Assembly: GCA_002293625.1 (NCBI GenBank)
Contig: DBDP01000085.1
Span: 1 to 6,254, forward strand
Reading direction: 5' to 3'
From: Clostridiales bacterium UBA929
GTDB taxonomy: Bacteria > Bacillota > Clostridia > Oscillospirales > UBA929
DNA: 6,254 nucleotides
Shown here: one piece after another, positions 1-5,094 of the stretch
How the letters are laid out: each line of letters begins with the position of its first letter
How positions within the stretch are numbered: the first letter of the stretch is position 1
Made by a program: the position numbers and the translations under genes
The notes under the pieces: model-generated
The model's input: the letters and a program-made list of their open reading frames with translations, nothing else
The model's database searches: none
What the model was told of the DNA's origin: nothing

Positions 1-30
1 CTTTTTGGGGGAACTCAAGCAAATTCGTTC

Positions 31-59
31 TTGACGAAAAAAGAACCCTCTGTTATAAT
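31..59 (+). promoter_or_regulatory. Sigma-A promoter for a putative antisense RNA
   Basis: TTGACG (31-36) and TATAAT (54-59) are separated by exactly 17 nt, almost a perfect sigma-A promoter. Transcription should start near 66. No + strand ORF with a ribosome binding site follows. The transcript would meet a hairpin at 111-150 and a short T run, so a short untranslated RNA is predicted. The -10 box lies in the loop of a perfect 7-bp inverted repeat (CCCTCTG 46-52, CAGAGGG 65-71). That repeat may act as an operator or as a terminator read from the other strand. Confidence 0.8.
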
Positions 60-71
60 GATAGCAGAGGG
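37..71 (-). terminator. Intrinsic terminator on the minus strand, overlapping the facing promoter
   Basis: Read on the minus strand, CCCTCTG (71-65) and CAGAGGG (52-46) form a perfect 7-bp stem around a 12-nt loop. The stem is followed directly by TTCTTTTTTC (45-36), a good U tract. It lies downstream of the mini-ORF stop, so it is a natural end for that mRNA. The same bases bracket the -10 box of the + strand promoter, so terminator and promoter occupy one stretch of DNA. Confidence 0.6.
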
Positions 72-156
72 GCGGCACCTCAACGGTCTTCGCCTCGGTT
101 TTAATTACATAAAGTAACTGCTACCTTTGGCTTGGGACGGCAGTTACTTTGCTTTT
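66..156 (+). ncRNA. Putative antisense RNA to the minus-strand mini-ORF
   Basis: This is an inferred RNA of about 90 nt, running from the promoter at 31-59 to the hairpin at 111-150 plus TTTT (153-156). It has no start codon with a Shine-Dalgarno site. It is complementary to the 3' end of the opposing mini-ORF, including its stop codon (144-146), and to the downstream untranslated region. Small convergent RNAs overlapping the toxin message are the layout of type I systems such as Fst/RNAII, TxpA/RatA and BsrG/SR4. The boundaries are predicted from promoter and hairpin only, and no homologous RNA family was identified. Confidence 0.55.
111..156 (+). terminator. Hairpin terminator in the overlap of the convergent transcripts
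   Basis: AAAGTAACTGC (111-121) and GCAGTTACTTT (140-150) form a perfect 11-bp stem with an 18-nt loop. GCTTTT follows on the + strand. The U tract is short but fits a terminator for the putative antisense RNA. On the minus strand the stem contains the mini-ORF stop codon, and the sequence after it (ATGTAATTAAAA) is a poor U tract, so it probably does not end that message alone. Because both RNAs contain this hairpin, its complementary loops could start duplex formation. Confidence 0.65.
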
Positions 157-218
157 ATAACGCGAATGAGTGACGTCAAGGCTTGCAAAAGTTTTCTGAC
201 CTCGACTATGTACTGCAT
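144..218 (-). CDS. Small amphipathic peptide, candidate type I toxin
   Basis: This is a 24-codon ORF starting ATG (218-216) and ending TAA (146-144). The Shine-Dalgarno AGGAGG ends 7 nt before the ATG, which is ideal spacing. The peptide starts MQYIVEV and ends LIRVIKAK. It has five Lys/Arg and one Glu (net about +4), and Val, Leu and Ile recur every three to four residues, so it could form a cationic amphipathic helix. It is too broken by charge to be a classic transmembrane span. Its stop codon lies in the first terminator stem, and a facing promoter produces a convergent RNA over its 3' end. The layout matches small-peptide type I toxin loci of Firmicutes. The toxin role is inference: no family was recognised from sequence, and a plain leader or regulatory peptide is possible. 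Confidence 0.55.
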   Translation of the reverse strand: MQYIVEVRKLLQALTSLIRVIKAK

Positions 219-225
219 CGCATCA

Positions 226-239
226 CCTCCTCTCGGAGG
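226..239 (-). promoter_or_regulatory. Hairpin sequestering the mini-ORF Shine-Dalgarno site
   Basis: On the minus strand CCTCC (239-235), GAGA (234-231) and GGAGG (230-226) form a five-pair GC-rich stem closed by a GNRA-type tetraloop. The 3' arm is the Shine-Dalgarno core of the 24-codon ORF that starts at 218. Folding would hide the ribosome binding site, as known for several type I toxin messages. Confidence 0.6.
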
Positions 240-274
240 ACAAAGACCGCCGACACACCGCCCATGCTATACAT

Positions 275-303
275 AATATATCATTATTCAGGAAGTCCCA
301 CAA
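275..303 (-). promoter_or_regulatory. Possible promoter of the minus-strand mini-ORF
   Basis: Read on the minus strand, TTGTGG (303-298) and TATATT (280-275) are 17 nt apart. An overlapping TATTAT (278-273) is an alternative -10 box and aligns better with the facing promoter. Transcription would begin around 268-266, leaving about 50 nt of leader before the ATG at 218. The -35 box is weak, so the promoter is plausible rather than certain. From here to 368 the sequence is AT-rich with no further gene seen. Confidence 0.4.
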
Positions 304-368
304 GTAAATTCATCAAAAACTCACAATAAATCTGAAAACACCAATATAAAAAATATTTCCAAAAACAC

Positions 369-397
369 TTTACAACGAATGTAAACCGTGCTACAAT
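369..397 (+). promoter_or_regulatory. Sigma-A promoter of the FliD-like gene
   Basis: TTTACA (369-374) and TACAAT (392-397) are separated by 17 nt. The predicted start is near 404, giving a leader of about 36 nt containing the Shine-Dalgarno site AAGGAGG (422-428). No sigma-D flagellar promoter (TAAA-N15-GCCGATAA type) is seen here, which matters because the gene product looks flagellar. Confidence 0.8.
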
Positions 398-439
398 GGA
401 TCTGTATCAGTGTACCCATTCAAGGAGGAGGCGGGTATT

Positions 440-1696
440 ATGGCAGGGGTAAACGGTCTCGGAAGCCAGTTTAAGCAGATCAGCCAGTTGAGCCAGTTGA
501 ATTACATAAGTTCCCTGTTTTCGGGAGGCGGCTTTCAAACGCAAGGCACCTCAATGTTCCAAGCGGACTTGGGGCTGTACGGCGTCAACCGTTCTTCTAC
601 CTCCGCGCTAGCGAAGCTGCAAATCTCCGCGATCAAACAGGATGCGGGCAATTTGTCCGGCGCGGTCGCGAACCTAAATAAGCCTTCAATTTTTGACAGT
701 CTATCCGCCGTAGGATTCGGCGGTTCGGCGGGTAAAAAGACCGGGAGCATCGGCATTGATACAATGCAGCTTGCTTCGGCGCAGGTGAATCAAGGTGTGG
801 GCGCGACAGCGTATGAGCGACTCCCGATGAGCGGGCGGCAGAGTTTCGCCATTGAGCAGAACGGCAAAAAGACGATGTTCAGCATTGACTTGACGGCGGC
901 GGACACGAACCGCACGGCGCAGCAAAAAATCGCCGACGCCATCAACCAAAACAAAGGGTTGGGATTCACCGCCAAGGTTGCGTATAATGATGAAACCGGG
1001 AACTCTTCCCTAACCATCTCCGGGCGGGACACCGGCGAAGAAAACGGCTTTTCCATCACCGACCAAAACGGCGGCAGCCTCGCGGCGCACTTCGGGCTGA
1101 ACAACGTCGCTTCCGCGGCACAGGACGCGGTGTTTTCCGTTGACGGCGAAACCTACACCTCCGCGACCAACGAGGTGGATATCGGCGGCGGCGCGGCGGT
1201 TAAGCTCATCGAAGTCGATACGGAGACCTATGAAGTGTACCAAAACTCATCGGATGTATCTGACGCGTTGAACGATTTTGTCAAGCAGTTCAACGATTTA
1301 ACGAATACCGCCGACGCTTACGGTTCAGAGAAACTCGCGGATCGCTTGAACGCCATTTACAGGGAATTCTCGACCGACCTCGCGAAGGTGGGGATCTACA
1401 GCGGCGTTGACGGTCAACTGAGAATCAACGAACAACTGGCGGAGCGTTCCGTCGCCGACGGCTCTATGGAGAAGGCGCTGGGGGTCGGCAAGAAGGAAGG
1501 TTTCCTCGATCTCGTCAGCAACGCGGCGGAAGAAGCCGACAAGAACCCGGCGAAGTTCGCGGGTCAATCCGGCGGCAACAGCAACGCTTTTAACTACAGT
1601 TCCCTGTACGACGCGTCGTTCGGCGGCGACTATAAACTGTATGCCGCGGAAATGATGGCGAGCAATATGGGGATGTTGTTTGATTATTTGATGTAA
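440..1696 (+). CDS. FliD-like flagellar hook-associated protein
   Basis: This 418-residue protein resembles flagellar filament-cap protein FliD (HAP2). A segment around 103-115 (IGIDTMQLASAQ) matches the FliD N-terminal VTQLAQAQ-type strand. Residues 145-208 follow the FliD pattern of fibrillar strand, helix (AINQNKGLGFTAKV) and TISGRDTGEENG. Residues 226-246 (AQDAVFSVDGETYTSATNEV) fit the start of the C-terminal FliD domain, then comes a helix with DALNDFVKQFNDL and a DGQLRINEQL segment. It contains no Cys and no Trp, as is usual for axial flagellar proteins. It has no signal peptide, as expected for type III export. It is shorter than many FliD proteins, and its end (MMASNMGMLFDYLM) lacks the usual long terminal coiled coil. 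The ATG at 440 is chosen because AAGGAGG ends 11 nt upstream; a GTG at 410 would put that site inside the gene. No other flagellar gene is in view, so a divergent paralogue is possible. Confidence 0.7.
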   Translation: MAGVNGLGSQFKQISQLSQLNYISSLFSGGGFQTQGTSMFQADLGLYGVNRSSTSALAKLQISAIKQDAGNLSGAVANLNKPSIFDSLSAVGFGGSAGKKTGSIGIDTMQLASAQVNQGVGATAYERLPMSGRQSFAIEQNGKKTMFSIDLTAADTNRTAQQKIADAINQNKGLGFTAKVAYNDETGNSSLTISGRDTGEENGFSITDQNGGSLAAHFGLNNVASAAQDAVFSVDGETYTSATNEVDIGGGAAVKLIEVDTETYEVYQNSSDVSDALNDFVKQFNDLTNTADAYGSEKLADRLNAIYREFSTDLAKVGIYSGVDGQLRINEQLAERSVADGSMEKALGVGKKEGFLDLVSNAAEEADKNPAKFAGQSGGNSNAFNYSSLYDASFGGDYKLYAAEMMASNMGMLFDYLM

Positions 1697-1710
1697 AGCA
1701 AAAACTCCGT

Positions 1711-1750
1711 GTTCGCCGAAGGCGAACGAGCAAAGTGCTTGCGAGCAAGC
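1711..1750. repeat. Two short perfect hairpins after the FliD-like gene
   Basis: GTTCGCC (1711-1717) and GGCGAAC (1721-1727) pair with a GAA loop. GCTTGC (1737-1742) and GCAAGC (1745-1750) form a second stem with a 2-nt GA spacer, so as RNA the innermost pair would open. Neither has a T run after it. They lie between the stop codon at 1696 and the terminator-like hairpin at 1750-1780, and may stabilise the mRNA 3' end. Confidence 0.6.
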
Positions 1751-1780
1751 GGGCGGGTGTAAACATCCGCCCGTTTATTA
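1750..1780 (+). terminator. Terminator or leader hairpin before the dehydrogenase gene
   Basis: Positions 1750-1759 pair with 1764-1773 (CGGGCGG with CCGCCCG plus three more pairs, one of them G-T) around a TAAA loop. TTTATTA follows. The stem is strong and GC-rich and the T run is moderate. It could end the FliD-like transcript. It lies only 5 nt upstream of the purine-rich ribosome binding region (from 1785) of the next gene, so a role as attenuator or leader structure is also possible. Confidence 0.65.
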
Positions 1781-1799
1781 TGGCGAAGGGAAGGATTTT

Positions 1800-3281
1800 A
1801 TGTATTCTGTTCCCGGCGCGGCGCGTCCGCTCTATGACGTTGCCGCTATGCGCGAAACCACGGCAAAGGCTCCCGTTTGGATACATTTCGGAGCGGGGAA
1901 TATCTTTCGGGGCTATATCGCCTTTTTGCAAAACGAGCTGCTCAACCAAGGTCTTAGCGACAAGGGGATTATCGCCGCCGAAACCTTTGACACCGAAATC
2001 ATTGAGCGTATCTACCGCCCGCACGACAACAACGTACTGCTTGTGACCCTGAATCCCGACGGAACGACCGAACATGCCGTTTCCGCTTCGGTTTCCGAAG
2101 CGCTGTCCGCCGTTCCCGGGACGCCGGATTATGCGCGTCTGGAGGAAGTGTTTTCCGCGCCGAGCCTGCAAATGGTCAGCTTCACAATAACGGAAAAAGG
2201 CTACCGTCCGGGGGCGGCGATGGAGATCTTGACCGCGCTGATGCTGAAGAGGTATACCTCGTGCGCCGCGCCGCTGGCGCTGGTGAGTATGGACAATTGC
2301 AGCCGGAACGGGGAACTTTTGCAAAACGCTGTTTTGCGGGAGGCGCAGAATCTCGGCAATAAGGGTTTTGAAGCATACTTGGAGCAAAAAGTTTCCTATC
2401 CGTGGAGTATGATCGATAAAATCACCCCCGCCCCCTCGGCGGATGTGGTGAAAGGTTTGCCCGGACCGACCGACTGGTCGCCGATTCAAACGGCGAAGGG
2501 TACCTTTATCGCTCCCTTTGTCAACGCCGAAGCACCGCAGTATCTGGTCATTGAGGACAGTTTCCCGAACGGCCGCCCGCCGCTGGAGAAGGCGGGGGTC
2601 TATTTCACAGACCGCGACACAGTCTGCAAAACCGAACGCATGAAGGTGACGGCCTGTCTCAATCCGCTGCACACCGCGCTTTCGGTATTCGGCTGTCTGC
2701 TTGGGATGACGAGCGTCGCCGAGTGCATGAAAGACGACGATCTGGTCGCATTGGTGCGCCGGCTGGGGTACGACGAGGGTCTGCCCGCCGTTGAGCATCC
2801 GGGGATTTTTGAGCCGCGCGCCTTTTTGGACGAAGTGGTCACAAAACGTCTCATCAACCCGTTTTTGCCCGATACGCCGCAACGGATCGTCACCGATACC
2901 AGCCAAAAAATCCCCTTCCGTTTCGGCGAAACCATCAAAACCTACGCGGAGCGTCCCGATTTGTCCGTGAGTACCCTTGTGGCGGTTCCGCTTGCGCTCG
3001 CGGGATGGGCGCGGTATCTGCTGGGGATCGACGACAACGGCAAGGAGATGCCCCTCTCCCCCGACCCGCTATTGCCGGAGCTTCAAAGCCTTTTATCCGG
3101 CGTTGCCGTAGGCGGTTCCGCGAAGTCCGAGTTTTTCACCGAAAACCGCCGGTTCGGCTGCGATCTGTACACCGCCGGTTTGGGCGAAACATGCGAGGAG
3201 ATGTTTCGCGCGATGCTGACAGGTTCCGGCGCGGTGCGGAAAACGCTTCGGGACAGGCTAAAAGTACCGTGTTCGCCTTAA
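1800..3281 (+). CDS. Mannitol dehydrogenase family oxidoreductase
   Basis: This 493-residue protein belongs to the polyol-specific long-chain dehydrogenase/reductase family, which includes mannitol 2-dehydrogenase, fructuronate reductase (UxuB) and tagaturonate reductase (UxaB). These cytosolic enzymes interconvert a keto sugar or keto acid with its alcohol using NAD(P)H. The N-terminal dinucleotide site is HFGAGNIFRG (29-38). TEKGY (131-135), SMDNCSRNGE (163-172) and PWSMIDKITP (201-210) are further family blocks. The catalytic lysine block is KVTACLNPLH, with K282, N288 and H291, followed by the C-terminal domain with INPFLPDTPQRI (352-363) and a KIPFR segment (370-374). The length matches the family (about 480-550). 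The start has AAGGGAAGGA (1786-1795) just upstream. Sequence alone does not fix the substrate. No uronate isomerase or dehydratase gene is adjacent, and I see no clear promoter between the hairpin at 1750-1780 and the start. Confidence 0.92.
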   Translation: MYSVPGAARPLYDVAAMRETTAKAPVWIHFGAGNIFRGYIAFLQNELLNQGLSDKGIIAAETFDTEIIERIYRPHDNNVLLVTLNPDGTTEHAVSASVSEALSAVPGTPDYARLEEVFSAPSLQMVSFTITEKGYRPGAAMEILTALMLKRYTSCAAPLALVSMDNCSRNGELLQNAVLREAQNLGNKGFEAYLEQKVSYPWSMIDKITPAPSADVVKGLPGPTDWSPIQTAKGTFIAPFVNAEAPQYLVIEDSFPNGRPPLEKAGVYFTDRDTVCKTERMKVTACLNPLHTALSVFGCLLGMTSVAECMKDDDLVALVRRLGYDEGLPAVEHPGIFEPRAFLDEVVTKRLINPFLPDTPQRIVTDTSQKIPFRFGETIKTYAERPDLSVSTLVAVPLALAGWARYLLGIDDNGKEMPLSPDPLLPELQSLLSGVAVGGSAKSEFFTENRRFGCDLYTAGLGETCEEMFRAMLTGSGAVRKTLRDRLKVPCSP

Positions 3282-3289
3282 CACGAACA
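3270..3289 (+). other. Small hairpin across the dehydrogenase stop codon
   Basis: TGTTCG (3270-3275) pairs with CGAACA (3284-3289) around an 8-nt loop containing the TAA (3279-3281). The stem has six pairs and no T run follows. It may be a minor mRNA 3' end element; it is too weak to call a terminator. Confidence 0.35.
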
Positions 3290-3310
3290 TAGTACTCAAG
3301 ACATAGTCGT

Positions 3311-3360
3311 GCCGACATATGCCATTTTGCCCGGCAAGGGGGCAAAATGGCTCTGTCGGC
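3311..3360. repeat. Long 19-pair hairpin downstream of the dehydrogenase gene
   Basis: An outer 7-bp stem GCCGACA (3311-3317)/TGTCGGC (3354-3360) and an inner perfect 12-bp stem GCCATTTTGCCC (3321-3332)/GGGCAAAATGGC (3340-3351) are separated by a small 3x2 internal loop. The apical loop is 7 nt. Neither strand has a T run after it, so it is not a standard intrinsic terminator. It sits between the dehydrogenase stop codon and, on the other strand, the end of a mini-ORF (stop at 3374), so it could serve the 3' ends of both convergent messages. A short palindromic mobile repeat is the alternative. Confidence 0.8.
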
Positions 3361-3373
3361 AACCTTCGTTATG

Positions 3374-3454
3374 TCATTCTGAACTGCCGGGGGTTTTCTG
3401 TGAGGGCATGGAGCGGCTATCGCTATCGGGGCGTTTCTTTTTCTTCTTGGACAC
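3374..3454 (-). CDS. Candidate 26-residue Lys-rich small protein
   Basis: This is a minus-strand ORF from GTG (3454-3452) to TGA (3376-3374). A full-strength Shine-Dalgarno AAGGAGG (3468-3462) ends 7 nt before the GTG, and this site is the main evidence. The peptide begins MSKKKKKRPDSDSR and ends TPGSSE. It is very basic at the N-terminus, rich in Ser, Pro and Asp afterwards, has no hydrophobic segment, and is probably disordered. On the same strand a GATAAT hexamer (3496-3491) could be a -10 box, though no good -35 was found. The stop lies 13 nt before the long hairpin at 3311-3360. I do not recognise the family and give no function. It could be a chance ORF behind a chance purine run, but that run is an unusually exact anti-16S match. 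Confidence 0.4.
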   Translation of the reverse strand: MSKKKKKRPDSDSRSMPSQKTPGSSE

Positions 3455-3491
3455 GGTCGCACCTCCTTCCCGTCTTGGATGTATGCGCTTA

Positions 3492-3548
3492 TTATCACCG
3501 GAAAATTTTGTGTTTATACTGTTCTTTAGGCAAAAAGTATGTTATACT
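3492..3548 (+). promoter_or_regulatory. Tandem promoters for malQ-yifB
   Basis: TTATCA (3492-3497) and TATACT (3515-3520) are 17 nt apart. A second TATACT (3543-3548) is preceded by TG at -15/-14 (3540-3541), making an extended -10 box, with TGTTCT (3520-3525) 17 nt upstream as a weak -35. The downstream promoter would start near 3555, giving a 25-nt leader with AAAGGGG (3566-3572) before malQ. Confidence 0.55.
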
Positions 3549-3579
3549 ATTGTGTAACGCAAAAGAAAGGGGTTCTTAT

Positions 3580-5082
3580 ATGACCGGAGTACGCATGTCC
3601 GGCATTGTATTGCCTGTTTCTTCGCTGCCGGGACCGGGCGGCATCGGTTCGCTCGGGGCATACGCCCGCAAATGGATTGACTTTCTCGCCGCGAGCGGGC
3701 AAAGGGTATGGCAGATCCTCCCCCTCTCCCCCACCGGCTTCGGCGACTCTCCCTACCAATCCTGCTCGGCGATGGCGGGGAATCCCTATTTTATCGACTT
3801 GGACACATTGGCTGAAGAGGGGCTGCTGACACGGGAAGAGATCGAATCATGCGATTTTGGCGGCGACATAGACCATATTGACTACGGTTTGCTCTACCAA
3901 AACCGTCTCCCGCTGCTGCGCAAAGCGTTTTCACGCTCAAAACTCGAAACGGAACCGTTTCTGAAGGCAAATGAGCGTTGGCTGCCCGATTACGCGCTGT
4001 ATATGGCGCTGAAAGAGTACTACCAAATGCAGCCGCTGGCTCTCTGGCCCGACAAAAACACCGTCGCGCGGGACAAAACCGCTCTGCGCAAGGCGTTTTC
4101 GGATCATGCCGATGAAGTCAGCTTCCATGTTTTTGTTCAATATCTGTTCTGCCGGCAGTGGCGCAGCCTGAAACACTACGCCAACAAACGCGGAATCAAG
4201 ATCATGGGCGATCTGCCCATCTATGTTGCCGAAGACAGCGCCGAGGTTTGGACGCACCCGGAACTGTTTCAGCTCAAAGCGCCCGCGAAACCGGCCAAAA
4301 TCGCCGGGGTGCCGCCCGATTTCTATTCCGCGACCGGTCAGCTTTGGGGAAATCCGCTCTATAATTGGGAGGCGCATGAGAAAACGGGCTACAAGTGGTG
4401 GCTCAGCCGTATTGAACACGCCCGCTCTTTTTACGATATCATCCGTATCGACCACTTCCGCGGCTTCTACAACTTCTGGTCGGTTCCGGCAGGCGCGAAA
4501 TCGGCGGCTTCGGGACGCTGGGTAAAAGGACCGGGATTACCGCTTGTGGAGAAGTTAAAGCGTTCGCTGCCGCCGGGAAGCCTTGTGGCGGAGGATTTGG
4601 GCGACTTGGGTGGCCATGTGCGCTCCTTCTTCCGCGAGACCGGCTTGCCCGGCATGAAGGTGCTGGTGTACGCGTTCGACCCGGACGGCGACTCCGATTA
4701 CCTGCCCCATAACGTCCCAAAGAATAGCATATCCTATACCTCGACCCATGACTCCCCCACCTTTACAGACTGGCTGAGCGGCGAAGCGACCGAACGGGAG
4801 CGTGAGTTCGCGGCGCGTTATCTGCGCCTGCGGGAGGACGAGGGGATTCACTGGGGCGCGGTCAGGACGGTTTGGGGAAGCCCCTCCCGTTTGGCGATGG
4901 CTCCTTTCCAAGACATTTTGGGGTTGGGCGCGGACGCCCGAATCAACACCCCGGCAACCCTCGGTGGCGGTAACTGGCGCTGGCGCGTGCGGGAAGACGC
5001 GTTGAACGCCGACGTCGCGGCGCGGCTTTTGGAGGTTACGCAAACATACAGACGGTATACACCGGAAATAACTACGAAGTGA
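3580..5082 (+). CDS. malQ: 4-alpha-glucanotransferase (amylomaltase)
   Basis: This 500-residue GH77 enzyme transfers alpha-1,4-glucan segments between maltodextrins, releasing glucose. It works in the cytosol in maltodextrin and glycogen use. Family blocks appear in order: GIGSLG (21-26), WQILPLSPTGFGDSPYQS (44-61), GDLPIYV (210-216), GVPPDFYSATGQLWGNP (243-259), then RIDHFRGF with nucleophile D291 (289-296). VAEDLG carries acid/base E338, and THDSPT carries the third acidic residue D391. The C-terminal block is GGNWRWR (463-469). All three catalytic residues are present and the length is typical of the bacterial family. The reading frame stays open upstream to 3319, but ATG 3580 is preferred. 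It has AAAGGGG (3566-3572) at 7 nt, it begins directly before the conserved SGIVLPVSSLPG block, and the longer form would cover the promoters. It lies 12 nt before yifB and is probably cotranscribed with it. No maltose transport or phosphorylase genes are in view. Confidence 0.97.
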   Translation: MTGVRMSGIVLPVSSLPGPGGIGSLGAYARKWIDFLAASGQRVWQILPLSPTGFGDSPYQSCSAMAGNPYFIDLDTLAEEGLLTREEIESCDFGGDIDHIDYGLLYQNRLPLLRKAFSRSKLETEPFLKANERWLPDYALYMALKEYYQMQPLALWPDKNTVARDKTALRKAFSDHADEVSFHVFVQYLFCRQWRSLKHYANKRGIKIMGDLPIYVAEDSAEVWTHPELFQLKAPAKPAKIAGVPPDFYSATGQLWGNPLYNWEAHEKTGYKWWLSRIEHARSFYDIIRIDHFRGFYNFWSVPAGAKSAASGRWVKGPGLPLVEKLKRSLPPGSLVAEDLGDLGGHVRSFFRETGLPGMKVLVYAFDPDGDSDYLPHNVPKNSISYTSTHDSPTFTDWLSGEATEREREFAARYLRLREDEGIHWGAVRTVWGSPSRLAMAPFQDILGLGADARINTPATLGGGNWRWRVREDALNADVAARLLEVTQTYRRYTPEITTK

Positions 5083-5094
5083 GGACGCTATAGC

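Larger units (their letters stand above)
60..270. repeat. Imperfect inverted repeat at the 5' ends of the two facing RNAs
   Basis: The + strand at 70-92 and the minus strand at 263-241 match at 16 of 23 positions, including GGGCGG and CGGTCTT at the same spacing. Just upstream both carry ATAGCA after their -10 boxes (61-66 on +, 270-265 on -). The two facing transcripts therefore begin with similar sequence. This suggests either an inverted duplication of a promoter and leader, or selection for the same 5' element in both RNAs. Confidence 0.6.

Noticed and set aside
58..117. + strand mini-ORF beginning at the ATG overlapping the TATAAT box
   Set aside because: Its start codon lies in the promoter -10 box upstream of the predicted transcript start, and it has no ribosome site.
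410..439. GTG start for the FliD-like gene at 410
   Set aside because: It would place AAGGAGG (422-428) inside the coding sequence, and it lies about 6 nt after the predicted transcription start.
1590..2906. Minus-strand open frame of 438 codons opposite the dehydrogenase gene
   Set aside because: It has no family resemblance and a low-complexity Arg/Gly/His-rich composition, and it lies antisense to a clear enzyme gene. It is a shadow of GC-rich codon use.
1707..3277. The 11-nt CCGTGTTCGCC present at both 1707-1717 and 3267-3277
   Set aside because: A few 11-nt repeats are expected by chance in about 6 kb, and the flanking sequence does not match.
3545..3566. Possible CcpA (cre) operator near the malQ promoter around TGTAACGCAAAA
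   Set aside because: The CG core is out of register with the cre consensus and the outer half-sites do not match.
3319..3579. N-terminal extension of malQ back to 3319
   Set aside because: The extension has no family similarity, covers the tandem promoters and half of the long hairpin, and lacks a good ribosome site. ATG 3580 has one.
4736..4768. MalQ THDSPT in place of the THDNDT-type motif as a possible inactive site
   Set aside because: The catalytic Asp is kept, and related enzymes vary at the following residues (for example THDLPT forms), so loss of activity is not supported.
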